Assembly (NCBI GenBank): GCA_039973685.1
Contig: JBDWKL010000011.1
Coordinates: 78,843 to 142,842 of the forward strand
DNA length: 64,000 nt
From: Hyphomicrobiales bacterium
GTDB taxonomy: Bacteria; Pseudomonadota; Alphaproteobacteria; Rhizobiales; JACESI01
Direction of reading: 5' to 3'
The translations under genes were made by a program, and so were the position numbers. Shown in pieces: positions 29,442 through 38,217 of the stretch. Position 1 is the first letter of the stretch. Each line of letters opens with the position of its first letter. The notes beneath the pieces were generated by a model. It saw nothing but the letters and a program-made list of their open reading frames with translations, made no database searches and was not told the DNA's origin.

Positions 29442-29891
29442 ATGCGTGACCAAATTTCTGCAGCTCTCAAAACAGCGATGCATGCCCGTAATAAATGCGA
29501 GACGAATACGCTTCGGCTGATTACTGCCGCGATTAAAGATCGCGATATTATGGATCGCAAAGGCGGTGATGGGCGCACAACAGACGAAGAAATTCTGGAT
29601 GTGCTGGCTAAAATGGTAAAGCAACGCGAAGAATCTGCACGCGTTTATGAGGGTGCAGGGCGTTTGGAACTTGCTGAGCAAGAGCGTGAAGAGATTTCAA
29701 TCATCCAGCGCTTCTTACCGACACAGCTTGATGCAGAAGCCACGAAAACGGCCTGTGAAAATGCGATCTCCAATTGCGGTGCTGAAGGCTTGCGCGATAT
29801 GGGCAAAGTGATGGGCGTGCTTAAAGGTGAATATCCAGGGCAAATGGATTTTGGCAAAGCGTCTTGCATTGTGAAAGAACTACTCGGTTAA
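29442..29891 (+). CDS. GatB/YqeY domain protein
   Basis: 149 residues, all YqeY domain: MRDQISAALKTAMHARNKCETNTLRLITAAIKDRDI opening, EIXXIXXFLPxQL-type segment ISIIQRFLPTQLD, and DMGKVMGVLKGEYPGQMDFGKAS at the end. Related to the tRNA-binding tail domain of GatB; stand-alone members may act on tRNA-dependent amidation but are not characterised. Divergent from carA, upstream of a small membrane protein gene and dnaG. Confidence 0.9.
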   Translation: MRDQISAALKTAMHARNKCETNTLRLITAAIKDRDIMDRKGGDGRTTDEEILDVLAKMVKQREESARVYEGAGRLELAEQEREEISIIQRFLPTQLDAEATKTACENAISNCGAEGLRDMGKVMGVLKGEYPGQMDFGKASCIVKELLG

Positions 29892-29930
29892 TGCTGAGCG
29901 TTGTGAGTGTAGGGTAGTGGGTGACTGATT

Positions 29931-30287
29931 ATGATTATTGCTGTTGCCCTTTTTCTGATTGCTTTTAGTGCGCTTTGGCAATCTTACCGTGACCCGCAGG
30001 TGAACCTGTCTTTTCTCTCTGAAAACGCCACGGCGCTCGCTTTCCTTTGTTTGTTTGTCGCCATTGGGGCGCTGCTGATCAATCATTTGCAACGCACTGC
30101 CTATGGCGGCACGGATGGGCTTTATATGCTTGGCGTGGTTTTTAGTTGGGGCGGGTTGATTTTGCTGTGGTTTTTGCGAAAACATCCAAAAGACCGCAAG
30201 CCACCTGATTTCTTGTTAATGCCTCTTGGCGTGGTCGATAAAGGCCTGCTTGCGGTTGCTGGTCTTTGTGTATTTATGCTGGTTTAG
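29931..30287 (+). CDS. Small membrane protein, unrecognised
   Basis: 118 residues with about four hydrophobic segments (IIAVALFLIAFSALW; ATALAFLCLFVAIGALLI; YMLGVVFSWGGLILLWFL; KGLLAVAGLCVFMLV) and basic loops. I do not recognise a family. It lies 39 bases after the yqeY-like gene and 100 bases before dnaG on the same strand. Codon use matches its neighbours. Confidence 0.6.
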   Translation: MIIAVALFLIAFSALWQSYRDPQVNLSFLSENATALAFLCLFVAIGALLINHLQRTAYGGTDGLYMLGVVFSWGGLILLWFLRKHPKDRKPPDFLLMPLGVVDKGLLAVAGLCVFMLV

Positions 30288-30388
30288 TGAGCGATATTTA
30301 TAGGCTGGAATGCCATAAATAACGTTTGTTCCCGTAATCCACATCAATGGCGCTTGAAACAAAGCTCAATACCGACGATACCTCTTTC

Positions 30389-32389
30389 ATGGCCCGCTTT
30401 ACTCCCCAGATTTTGGATGAAATCCGAAACCGATTGACCCTGTCCGACATTGTTGGACGGCGGGTGACGTACGATAAGCGCAAGAGCCAGCCGCAAAAGG
30501 GTGATTATTGGGCTTGTTGTCCGTTTCACAATGAAAAAACACCGTCCTTTCACGTGGATGACCGCCGCAATATTTATCATTGTTTTGGTTGTGGGGTGAC
30601 GGGGGATCATTTTCGGTTTTTGACGGAAAAAGAAGGCCTGTCGTTTCCTGAAGCTGTTGAGCGGCTTGCTGATGAAGCGGGTGTGGCATTACCAAAGCTT
30701 GATCCGCGTGAAGTGGAGCGGGAGAAGAAGCGCGGTTCGCTGTATGATGTGGTGGCGTTTGCCCAACAGTTCTTTCTTGAACAATTACAAGGGCCCCTCG
30801 GCGCTGCCGCACGTGGGTATCTGCAACAACGTGGACTTACTTTAGAAACTCAGCGCCATTTTGGTATTGGCTTTGCGCCACGTGATCGCTCTGCGTTGAA
30901 GCAGTATTTGGTTTCAAAAGGTGTTGAACACGATCAAATGGTTGAGGCTGGCTTGGTCGTTTCTGGCCCTGATGTGCCTGTATCCTATGACAAGTTCCGC
31001 GACAGAATTATGTTCCCGATCCTTGATTTGCGCGAGCGGGTGATTGCCTTTGGTGGTCGAGCGATGTCGGCAGATAATCCAGCCAAATATATGAACTCGC
31101 CCGAAACACCACTGTTTTCAAAGCGGAGCATTTTATATAACGCTGCGAACGCTAGAAAAGTCGCCTATGACCGCAAGCGTATTGTGGTTGTTGAAGGCTA
31201 TATGGATGTGATCGCTTTAGCGCAGGCAGGCATTCCAGAAGCCGTTGCGCCACTTGGTACGGCACTCACCGGAGAGCAATTGCACCTTTTATGGAAAATC
31301 GCCGACGAGCCAATTTTATGTTTTGACGGTGATGAAGCGGGTCAACGTGCGGCCAACCGGTCTGTTGATGTTGCGCTTCCCCTTTTGAAGCCTGGTAAGA
31401 CTGTGCAATTTACAATGTTGCCAGATGGCCAAGATCCTGATGACCTGATCAATGCTGAGGGCATCGAGGCGGTTGAAGAGCTGTTGAATGATGCACGAAG
31501 CCTTTCAGACCTTATTTGGGTGCGCGAAGCTGAAAGCGGCACATTTGAAACGCCAGAACGCAAAGCTGCACTGGAGGCACGGTTTTCGGAACTTATTCGC
31601 TCTATTGCAGATCAAAATGTTCGCCGACATTATGAACAGGCCTTTCGCGATAAAATGCAGGCATTTTTCTCTCCTAATGGGATGAGCGGCCAATCCAACG
31701 GCGGCTATGGCGGAAACAGCGGATACGGGCAGAATAACTATGGCCGATCTTATAATAACAACGGCGGTGGCTATAATAGAAACTCTTCGGGCCGCCGTGG
31801 TGGATTTGGTGGTGGCAGAGCAGGGCGCAACAATGGCCCGATGATCACGGACCGACTGCGTAAAAACCCGCTCACGTCTAAAAATTATGGCCGAGGTCAA
31901 CCGTTGATCCCGCGTGAGGTCGTGCTTGTTGCGACTTTGATGAACCATCCAGAATTGTTGGGCGATTATTTCGAGAGCTTTTCAGAATTAAGCTTCAAAA
32001 ACTCGGTTCTTGCCAAGTTGCAGTCAGGTTTATTGAGCAGTGTCGCCGTTGGACATGAGTTTTCTGCCTCAGAATTGCGGTTATTTTTGGTTCGGGAAGG
32101 CTTGGAAGACGAAGTTTTTCGCATTGAAGCAGCCGTAAATGGCCTTCATATGTGGCAAATTGGCGCAAATGCGCCAGTTTCTTCAGCAGAAATGGGTTAC
32201 AAGCAAGCTCAAGCCTTGCATCATCGTGCACATACATTACATAAAGAGCTGAAAGCAGCCGAACGCGCTTACGCAAATGACGAAAGCGAATTAAACCTTG
32301 AGAGACTGCTAGACGTAAATGCACAAATTGCCAGTGTCGATGAAGACGATGTCTTGCTCGGCAACCTTGAAAATATGCCAAATGGCTAA
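30389..32389 (+). CDS. dnaG: DNA primase
   Basis: About 666 residues; makes RNA primers at the replication fork. CHC2 zinc finger (CCPFHNEKTPSFHVDDRRNIYHCFGC), RNA polymerase/Toprim core (VVVEGYMDVIALAQAG with catalytic Glu, CFDGDEAGQRAA with Asp pair) and a C-terminal helicase-interaction domain are in order. The start is set at ATG 30389 because relatives begin MRFPPxFLDEIR; an upstream in-frame ATG (30347) has no ribosome binding site either. An unusual Gly/Asn/Tyr-rich linker with RRGGFGGGRAGR (about residues 430-490) joins the core to the C-terminal domain. Upstream of rpoD, as in many proteobacteria. Confidence 0.96.
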   Translation: MARFTPQILDEIRNRLTLSDIVGRRVTYDKRKSQPQKGDYWACCPFHNEKTPSFHVDDRRNIYHCFGCGVTGDHFRFLTEKEGLSFPEAVERLADEAGVALPKLDPREVEREKKRGSLYDVVAFAQQFFLEQLQGPLGAAARGYLQQRGLTLETQRHFGIGFAPRDRSALKQYLVSKGVEHDQMVEAGLVVSGPDVPVSYDKFRDRIMFPILDLRERVIAFGGRAMSADNPAKYMNSPETPLFSKRSILYNAANARKVAYDRKRIVVVEGYMDVIALAQAGIPEAVAPLGTALTGEQLHLLWKIADEPILCFDGDEAGQRAANRSVDVALPLLKPGKTVQFTMLPDGQDPDDLINAEGIEAVEELLNDARSLSDLIWVREAESGTFETPERKAALEARFSELIRSIADQNVRRHYEQAFRDKMQAFFSPNGMSGQSNGGYGGNSGYGQNNYGRSYNNNGGGYNRNSSGRRGGFGGGRAGRNNGPMITDRLRKNPLTSKNYGRGQPLIPREVVLVATLMNHPELLGDYFESFSELSFKNSVLAKLQSGLLSSVAVGHEFSASELRLFLVREGLEDEVFRIEAAVNGLHMWQIGANAPVSSAEMGYKQAQALHHRAHTLHKELKAAERAYANDESELNLERLLDVNAQIASVDEDDVLLGNLENMPNG

Positions 32390-32626
32390 CAGCCCTTTTT
32401 TTGAGGGACGCATATTGAATGGACTGGCACATAGTAACGCCGCAAACAGCCTTAAGTTGGTAGCGGCAAGAAAGTTTGAGGTTCGGCACTAAGGTTAATC
32501 GACACTTAACTCACACCTGATAATTAAGATTCGGACGCTGACGGGTGGGCCGAACAAAGTGATGTTTAAGCCATTGACCAGATGCAGAAGAAACGAGTTG
32601 GCGAGGCGGTTTGATCACCCCCTTGC

Positions 32627-32643
32627 GGTGGCGTAACGCCACC
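32627..32643 (+). promoter_or_regulatory. Hairpin next to the rpoD ribosome binding site
   Basis: GGTGGCG (32627-32633) pairs with CGCCACC (32637-32643), loop TAA, 7 bases before the GGAG of rpoD (32651-32654). No U-tract follows, so it is not a terminator; it could affect translation or mRNA stability. Confidence 0.4.
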
Positions 32644-32661
32644 AAGACCTGGAGAATATGA

Positions 32662-34644
32662 ATGGCAACAAAAGCCACGGAAAAGAAAAGCTCTGCGGAT
32701 GCTCAAGGCGAGACCACAGATGGACCGCTTCTTGACCTGACAGATGCCGCCGTCAAAAAGATGATTAAAGTCGCCAAGAAGCGCGGCTTTGTCACTTATG
32801 ATGAACTCAACAACGTTATGCCATCAGACGAAGTGACGTCTGAGCAAATTGAAGACATCATGTCCATGTTGTCTGACATGGGCATTAATGTGGTTGAAGA
32901 TGATGAAGGCGAAGAAGAAGGCGAAAGCTCTGAGAGCGGCGGGGAACTTGTAGAAGCTAACAAGTCCACAGCTGTTGCAACCACCGCCAAAAAAGAACCA
33001 ACCGACCGCACAGATGACCCTGTCCGCATGTATTTGCGTGAAATGGGTTCTGTGGAGCTTCTCTCTCGTGAAGGCGAGATTGCGATTGCGAAGCGGATTG
33101 AGGCTGGTCGTGAAGCGATGATTGCCGGTCTTTGTGAAAGCCCGCTGACTTTCCAAGCGATTATTATTTGGCGTGATGAGCTGGCAGAAGAGAAAATTCT
33201 GCTGCGCGACATTATCGACCTTGAAGCAACCTATGCTGGCCCAGATGCCAAGCAGGTGCCAGCTGCGCCGACTGCTGAAGAGCAAGAAGCGAAAAAAGAA
33301 GAAGAAAACCGTCGTCCAGAAAACGGCGAAGGCACTGAGGGTGATGAAGACGAAGACGATGAAGATATGGAAAACAATATCTCATTGGCTGCGATGGAAG
33401 CTGAGCTTAAGCCTGAAGTGGTTGCAACGTTTGATGGTATTGCGAACAACTACGCGAAGCTTCGCAAACTGCAAGACAAGCTTGTAGAAACAACACTTGC
33501 TGACGGCGATCAATCTGGTAGCGACAGCACCAAGATGAAGAAACTCCGTGAGGAAATTGAGACAGACGTTAAATCCTTGTCACTCAATCAAAACCGGATC
33601 GAAGCGCTTGTTGAACAGCTTTATGAAATCAATAAAAAGCTGATCGGTTATGAAGGCCGTCTTCTCAGACTGGCTGAATCTTATGGCGTGAAACGTGAGC
33701 AGTTCATTGAGCATTATCAAGGGTCAGAATTGAACCCGAACTGGCTTGAAAACGTTGGCCAATTACCAGGCCGTGGCTGGAAGGAGTTTTCGAACTCCGA
33801 AGAAACACGCGTTTCTGATTTGCGGGCTGAAATTCAACACTTGGCCTCTGAAACTGGCCTTGTAACAGGTGAATTCCGTAGCATCGTTCATATGGTGCAA
33901 AAGGGTGAGCGCGAAGCACGCCAAGCGAAAAAAGAGATGGTGGAAGCAAACCTTCGTCTCGTGATTTCAATTGCGAAGAAATACACCAATCGCGGTTTGC
34001 AATTCCTTGATCTCATTCAGGAAGGCAATATCGGCCTTATGAAAGCGGTTGATAAATTTGAATATCGCCGTGGTTATAAGTTCTCGACCTATGCGACATG
34101 GTGGATCCGTCAGGCAATCACCCGTTCAATCGCGGACCAAGCGCGGACAATCCGTATTCCTGTGCACATGATTGAGACGATCAACAAAATCGTTCGTACA
34201 AGCCGTCAAATGCTGCACGAGATTGGTCGTGAGCCAACGCCGGAAGAATTGTCGAATAAGCTTGCTATGCCGCTTGAAAAAGTGCGCAAGGTTTTGAAAA
34301 TCGCGAAAGAGCCTATTTCTCTCGAAACACCGATTGGTGACGAGGAAGATTCGCATCTTGGTGATTTCATTGAAGACAAAAATGCGATTTTGCCAATTGA
34401 TGCCGCGATCCAAGCAAACTTACGCGAAACAACAACCCGCGTTTTGGCCTCGCTTACGCCTCGTGAAGAGCGTGTTTTGCGGATGCGGTTTGGTATTGGC
34501 ATGAATACCGACCATACTTTGGAAGAGGTTGGACAACAATTCTCCGTTACTCGTGAGCGGATTCGTCAGATTGAAGCCAAAGCTTTGCGCAAATTGAAGC
34601 ACCCAAGCCGGTCGCGTAAACTGCGTTCATTCTTGGATAGCTAA
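32662..34644 (+). CDS. rpoD: RNA polymerase primary sigma factor
   Basis: 660 residues. Region 1.1 ([24 protein letters not shown]), an acidic variable insert (about 200-260), region 2 ([37 protein letters not shown]), region 3 and region 4 ([18 protein letters not shown]) are all present, as expected of group 1 sigma-70. It directs RNA polymerase to housekeeping promoters. ATG 32662 with GGAG 7 bases upstream. The gene follows dnaG by 270 bases, a gap long enough for its own promoter, and ends in a strong terminator. Confidence 0.98.
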   Translation: MATKATEKKSSADAQGETTDGPLLDLTDAAVKKMIKVAKKRGFVTYDELNNVMPSDEVTSEQIEDIMSMLSDMGINVVEDDEGEEEGESSESGGELVEANKSTAVATTAKKEPTDRTDDPVRMYLREMGSVELLSREGEIAIAKRIEAGREAMIAGLCESPLTFQAIIIWRDELAEEKILLRDIIDLEATYAGPDAKQVPAAPTAEEQEAKKEEENRRPENGEGTEGDEDEDDEDMENNISLAAMEAELKPEVVATFDGIANNYAKLRKLQDKLVETTLADGDQSGSDSTKMKKLREEIETDVKSLSLNQNRIEALVEQLYEINKKLIGYEGRLLRLAESYGVKREQFIEHYQGSELNPNWLENVGQLPGRGWKEFSNSEETRVSDLRAEIQHLASETGLVTGEFRSIVHMVQKGEREARQAKKEMVEANLRLVISIAKKYTNRGLQFLDLIQEGNIGLMKAVDKFEYRRGYKFSTYATWWIRQAITRSIADQARTIRIPVHMIETINKIVRTSRQMLHEIGREPTPEELSNKLAMPLEKVRKVLKIAKEPISLETPIGDEEDSHLGDFIEDKNAILPIDAAIQANLRETTTRVLASLTPREERVLRMRFGIGMNTDHTLEEVGQQFSVTRERIRQIEAKALRKLKHPSRSRKLRSFLDS

Positions 34645-34668
34645 GCGCTTAAGAATTGTTAGAATATC

Positions 34669-34703
34669 ATCCCGCAGGTAGCACATTGCCTGCGGGATTT
34701 TTT
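34669..34703 (+). terminator. Intrinsic terminator of rpoD
   Basis: A 10-bp stem ATCCCGCAGG (34669-34678) with CCTGCGGGAT (34689-34698), loop 10 nt, and a T-run to 34703; 24 bases after the stop codon. Confidence 0.92.
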
Positions 34704-34731
34704 GTGGCCTCTTGCGTAATTCACCCCAAAC

Positions 34732-34762
34732 CTTGACAGGCTCGCTGCAACTGGTTGCTATA
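34732..34762 (+). promoter_or_regulatory. Possible promoter of the HlyU-like gene
   Basis: CTTGACA is an excellent -35 element, but the best -10 (CTATAT) lies 20 bases further, longer than the usual 17, so the assignment is tentative. Together they lie about 40 bases before the start codon. Confidence 0.35.
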
Positions 34763-34796
34763 TCAAGACTAAGTAGATGAACGAAGGATTGGTTGG

Positions 34797-35081
34797 ATGT
34801 CGTTTTTAAAAAAGCTCTTCGGCGGTGGCGAAAGTACCCCAAAGCCTAGCAAATCTGCGGCTTCGGTTGATTATAACGGCTATAAAATCACCCCCGCACC
34901 AATGAAAGACGGGGGGCAGTTTCGTCTTGCTGGAACGATTGCAAAAGAAATTAATGGCGTTGAGAAAAGCCATATGTTGATACGGGCGGATACATTTCCG
35001 AGCAAAGAAGCCGCAGAAGAAGCGACACTTAAAAAAGCTCGTTATGTTATTGATGAGCAGGGTGACGCGGTTTTTTCTTGA
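34797..35081 (+). CDS. HlyU family protein
   Basis: 94 residues: MSFLKKLFGGGESTPKPSKS opening, VDYNGYKITPAPMKDGGQFRLAGTIAKEI and a C-terminal DAVF. The family is named after Vibrio HlyU annotations as transcriptional activator, but most members including this one lack an obvious DNA-binding fold; a regulatory role is not shown here. Monocistronic between the rpoD terminator and the next gene. Confidence 0.8.
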   Translation: MSFLKKLFGGGESTPKPSKSAASVDYNGYKITPAPMKDGGQFRLAGTIAKEINGVEKSHMLIRADTFPSKEAAEEATLKKARYVIDEQGDAVFS

Positions 35082-35219
35082 TGGATCAGTGTCTTCTTCT
35101 CCTTCGTCGCATTTAGGATGTTTTGTGAGGAGATTAGTTGGGACATAAAAAAACTGACTCTTGAGAAAAAATAAGGTATGTAATAACACGAAGTGGGTGA
35201 GATTTAGGGTAGGGGCTTG

Positions 35220-35235
35220 GCCCAAATATTTGGGC
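35220..35235. promoter_or_regulatory. 16-bp perfect palindrome before the TerB-like gene
   Basis: GCCCAAATATTTGGGC is fully self-complementary and ends 14 bases before the GGAGG of the next gene. It is either an operator for a dimeric regulator or a hairpin in the leader; there is no T-run after it. Confidence 0.45.
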
Positions 35236-35259
35236 TGCATCATCTGTCTGGAGGTTGAT

Positions 35260-35748
35260 ATGAGTATAGAGATTGAAAACTATTTGGACGCTTTTGGTAT
35301 AGTCGCGCCCTCTATGTTGCAGCAGCCGAATTTCAGACGGAATTTAGCTCGTATCGTTATGACCATTCATATGATGAAGGCCGATAACGTTGTGAAACCT
35401 TCTGAGACCTCATTTTTGACGAATATGGTTCAAGCCAAATTTGACCTCGACGACGAAACATCAAAGCAATTGGCGCATGAACTTTGTGATGATAGTGCGC
35501 ATGCCCCTGATCTGGCGGCTTTAGTGTCTTTTATAAAATCAAATTCTACTGTTGTTGAACGCGCAGATTGTGTGCGTGAAATGTGGGAAATTGCGGTTTG
35601 CGACGAAGAGCTGCACACATTGGAAGATGACTTTGCCTATCGCTGCGCCACGCTATTGGGCTTGGAAACCAGCGAGCTTTCTTGGTTGCAAGAACTGGCT
35701 GTTGAAACACAGCTTGGTGGCGACGAAAAACTCCAGCGCGCGAACTAA
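35260..35748 (+). CDS. TerB-like (tellurite resistance family) protein
   Basis: 162 residues, all helical. The FRRNLARIVMTIHMMKADNVVKPSETSFLTNMV segment, the acidic ADCVREMWEIAVCDEELHTLEDDFAYRCATLLGL end and the length fit the TerB/DjlA-type fold. These proteins bind metal through acidic residues; the role is unassigned outside ter operons, and no other ter genes are here. ATG 35260 with GGAGG is chosen over the frame start at 35161, which crosses the palindrome. Confidence 0.72.
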   Translation: MSIEIENYLDAFGIVAPSMLQQPNFRRNLARIVMTIHMMKADNVVKPSETSFLTNMVQAKFDLDDETSKQLAHELCDDSAHAPDLAALVSFIKSNSTVVERADCVREMWEIAVCDEELHTLEDDFAYRCATLLGLETSELSWLQELAVETQLGGDEKLQRAN

Positions 35749-35941
35749 TCTAGGTCGCGATCTTTCAATCAGCGCAATAACAATTCAATCACGCATCTTC
35801 ATCACGCTTTCGTGAGCATTCTTGCTGCCCAAATGACACGCCGTTCATAAGGTGTGATTGGTAAGTAATCCCCACCATTCCCAAATTATAATTGTAGCCA
35901 ACAAGCCGTCTCTTATAACGGCCTTATTGAGGATTATGATT

Positions 35942-36463
35942 ATGTCTATACTTACTTTTGACCGTGCCGATAGTGGCGCCTCTGTTTCAACCATTATTAC
36001 AACAGCCTTACTTGCAGGTTTTGTTTCCCTTGGTGTTTGGGAGATTTGGTCAAAGGTTTTAGCGCCATTTTACATGGGCGGCACTTTGTCGCCGGTTGGT
36101 TTGGTCAAATCATCTCTCGGCATTGGAAAAGACACATTCGGCCCAATTGGTGCTGCAAGTGGTCGCGCGGTTGGTAATGCGGTTGCCAATGGCATGCACT
36201 TGTTCACGGGGCTTCTAGCCTATCCATTGGCCTATGTGCTTGTGGCACGTCCCGTTTCTAAGGCCGTTTTGCCGAGCCTTCCATGGTGGGTAACTGGTGC
36301 CGTATTTGGTCTCGTGCTTTATGTTTTTGCTATGTACATCATGGCGCATTTCTTCGCTGGCTTCCCTCCGTTCATGGGCTTTAATGCTCTCGGTCAAGCA
36401 AGCCTCATCGGCCACGTGGCTCTGGGTATCGCAATCGCGGGTGTGGTGGAAAAGCGCAGCTAA
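35942..36463 (+). CDS. Membrane protein of about 173 residues, unrecognised
   Basis: Four hydrophobic segments (TIITTALLAGFVSLGVWEIWS; MHLFTGLLAYPLAYVLV; WWVTGAVFGLVLYVFAMYIMAHFF; SLIGHVALGIAIAGVV) with small residues between them. Gly/His positions (GMHLF, AHFF, GHVAL) recall haem- or oxidase-associated membrane proteins, but I cannot assign a family. ATG 35942 follows GAGG by nine bases; the nearer in-frame ATG 35936 is too close to it. A terminator follows. Confidence 0.65.
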   Translation: MSILTFDRADSGASVSTIITTALLAGFVSLGVWEIWSKVLAPFYMGGTLSPVGLVKSSLGIGKDTFGPIGAASGRAVGNAVANGMHLFTGLLAYPLAYVLVARPVSKAVLPSLPWWVTGAVFGLVLYVFAMYIMAHFFAGFPPFMGFNALGQASLIGHVALGIAIAGVVEKRS

Positions 36464-36530
36464 CACGTTTTCCCTCCTCGCCTGAAGAAAAGAAACAAAA
36501 AGCCCTCCATCTGCTTGTTTCTTTTCGGTG

Positions 36531-36560
36531 AAAAACCTCGGCTCTTGAGCCGGGGTTTTT
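36531..36560 (+). terminator. Intrinsic terminator of the 35942 gene
   Basis: A stem AACCTCGGCTC with GAGCCGGGGTT (one G-U, 2-nt loop region at 36545-36546) flanked by A-run and T-run. It lies about 70 bases after the stop codon. Confidence 0.8.
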
Positions 36561-36674
36561 GCGTTTTAGGGTGGGTGAGGGCGAAGTATGTGCACGGGAT
36601 TGATTAAACAAACGGAGCGACTTGTTTAACATCCGCAGACTGCCTAGGTTTAAGGCAAGTAAAAAGGGCAGGGC

Positions 36675-38198
36675 ATGGACGTTTTAAAAATAGAAACGCA
36701 AGATGAGCTTGAAGATTGGTTTGACGAGCGCCCACTTGCTGTTGTGCAAGTGGTTGCAGCTCGTGCTGCTTTGAGGTCGCTTCCTTATATTGTTGAAGCG
36801 AAGAATGTCAAAAATTTTGCAGGCGGCATATTGCTGCCTGTTTTTTGGGCTGTGGCGATATCATGGGTTGCCCGCGTGTATCCAACCCATGACATTGAAG
36901 CTGCTTTCGCCCGCTCTGCGGCCCGCACCGCCGCCCGCTTCGCCGCCGACTCCTCCGCCTCCGAACACTCCATCTCCTCCGCCTTCTCCGCCCGCTCCGC
37001 CGCCGCCCTCGCCGCTACCTCCGACACCTCCGGCTCCGCCCACTTCGCCGGCCACCCCGGCCCCGCCGCTTGGCAAGAAAGCTTACAAGACTGCGCTTTT
37101 TTTGATGATGCTGTTGAGCAAGGTGAAGAGGCTGAACATGCTGCCCGCGACCTTGCAGGGCGGCCCTTATGGCGTATTCAAACAATGCCTGCGGAAACCC
37201 TTGAGCGTTGGAACGAGCTAAAGGACTTTTTGTCGAATGCAGTAGCTAATTGGCAAGTGTGGCGCGATTGGTATCAGGCGCGGCTTTATGGCGGTAAAAC
37301 GCTTGATGTGCCGAGAGACTTGCTGGAAACCGTCGATGTTGGCATAGCGACCTTGGATAAAGAGCTTTGGAAGCAAGGGCCTGCGGTGGTGAATGCGAAG
37401 ATTCTAGAGTTGATGGATGGTGGCAGGCCTGTGGCCAAATTTGATGACGCGTCAAAGCATCAGATGCTTGAAGAAATGAAATTGGAAGTTGATAGAATCT
37501 TCCAAGGCCATTCAGAAAGTTTTTCTGCTCAAGTGGAAAAAACGAGCGGTGATCAAGTAAAAATATTAACAAAAAAGCTGAATGAAGAGCTTCAAAAACA
37601 CTTCGTGCTTATCAACGAAAAAGCAGGGGAAGTCGCTGAAGCTGGAGCTTTAAAGATACAAGATACAGCTGAGAATGCGTTAACGGGTGTTCGAGCTGAG
37701 AAAATTTTCCAAGATTCATTTACTCTTTGGGCGAAAAAGAAAGTGAGCCATAGGCGAAATTTTTGGTGCGGCGCTGGACTTTTTCTCGCTCTAATCGTGG
37801 CTTGCGGCTTCATAGGGTGGCAGCAAGTCGACGTGATAAAAAGCTTGATCGCAGAGGTTGCGCCGAGTGACAAGGCTACTGGCTCCGCGATTAGCGACAC
37901 GGCTTTATTATTCAGTCGGTTCCTGATTATCTCGCTTCCAATCGCGATTGTTGTCTGGATATTGCGGGCAATTTTGCGGTTTGCAAATATGAACCTGTCT
38001 TTAGCGGAAGATGCGGCACAGCGGGAAGTTATGGCGCAGACCTATGTCAATCTTCTGGCAACTGGCCAATTGACTGAAAAGGAAGATCGGCAATTGATGT
38101 TATCAGCTCTTTTCCGTCCGCTCCCGGGTATTCAGGAAATAGATGCGGCCCCGACGACTATCATTGACATAAGCAATCCGACAAAGACTAAAAAGTAA
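36675..38198 (+). CDS. Large membrane protein with foreign-looking Ala/Ser tract, C-terminus DUF6161-like
   Basis: 507 residues. The N-terminal part (1-75) includes a hydrophobic helix; residues about 76-135 are a low-complexity Ala/Ser/Arg tract (ARSAARTAARFAADSSAS) coded almost entirely by C-ending codons, unlike the rest. A long helical, probably coiled-coil segment (about 250-350) leads to two membrane segments (FWCGAGLFLALIVACGFIGW; FLIISLPIAIVVWILRAIL) and a C-terminal NMNLSLAEDAAQREVMAQTY...LFRPLPG that I associate with DUF6161. Function unknown. Convergent with speE. Confidence 0.7.
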   Translation: MDVLKIETQDELEDWFDERPLAVVQVVAARAALRSLPYIVEAKNVKNFAGGILLPVFWAVAISWVARVYPTHDIEAAFARSAARTAARFAADSSASEHSISSAFSARSAAALAATSDTSGSAHFAGHPGPAAWQESLQDCAFFDDAVEQGEEAEHAARDLAGRPLWRIQTMPAETLERWNELKDFLSNAVANWQVWRDWYQARLYGGKTLDVPRDLLETVDVGIATLDKELWKQGPAVVNAKILELMDGGRPVAKFDDASKHQMLEEMKLEVDRIFQGHSESFSAQVEKTSGDQVKILTKKLNEELQKHFVLINEKAGEVAEAGALKIQDTAENALTGVRAEKIFQDSFTLWAKKKVSHRRNFWCGAGLFLALIVACGFIGWQQVDVIKSLIAEVAPSDKATGSAISDTALLFSRFLIISLPIAIVVWILRAILRFANMNLSLAEDAAQREVMAQTYVNLLATGQLTEKEDRQLMLSALFRPLPGIQEIDAAPTTIIDISNPTKTKK

Positions 38199-38217
38199 GA
38201 TTATCAATTCCCCCCAA

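Noticed and set aside
36861..37076. 71-residue Gly-rich minus-strand frame
   Set aside because: Antisense reading of the same C-rich tract; no start signal.
36790..37221. 143-residue plus-strand frame with a Pro/Pro-rich product
   Set aside because: It is a +1 reading of the C-rich tract inside the 36675 gene; the Pro run is a by-product of CCN codons.
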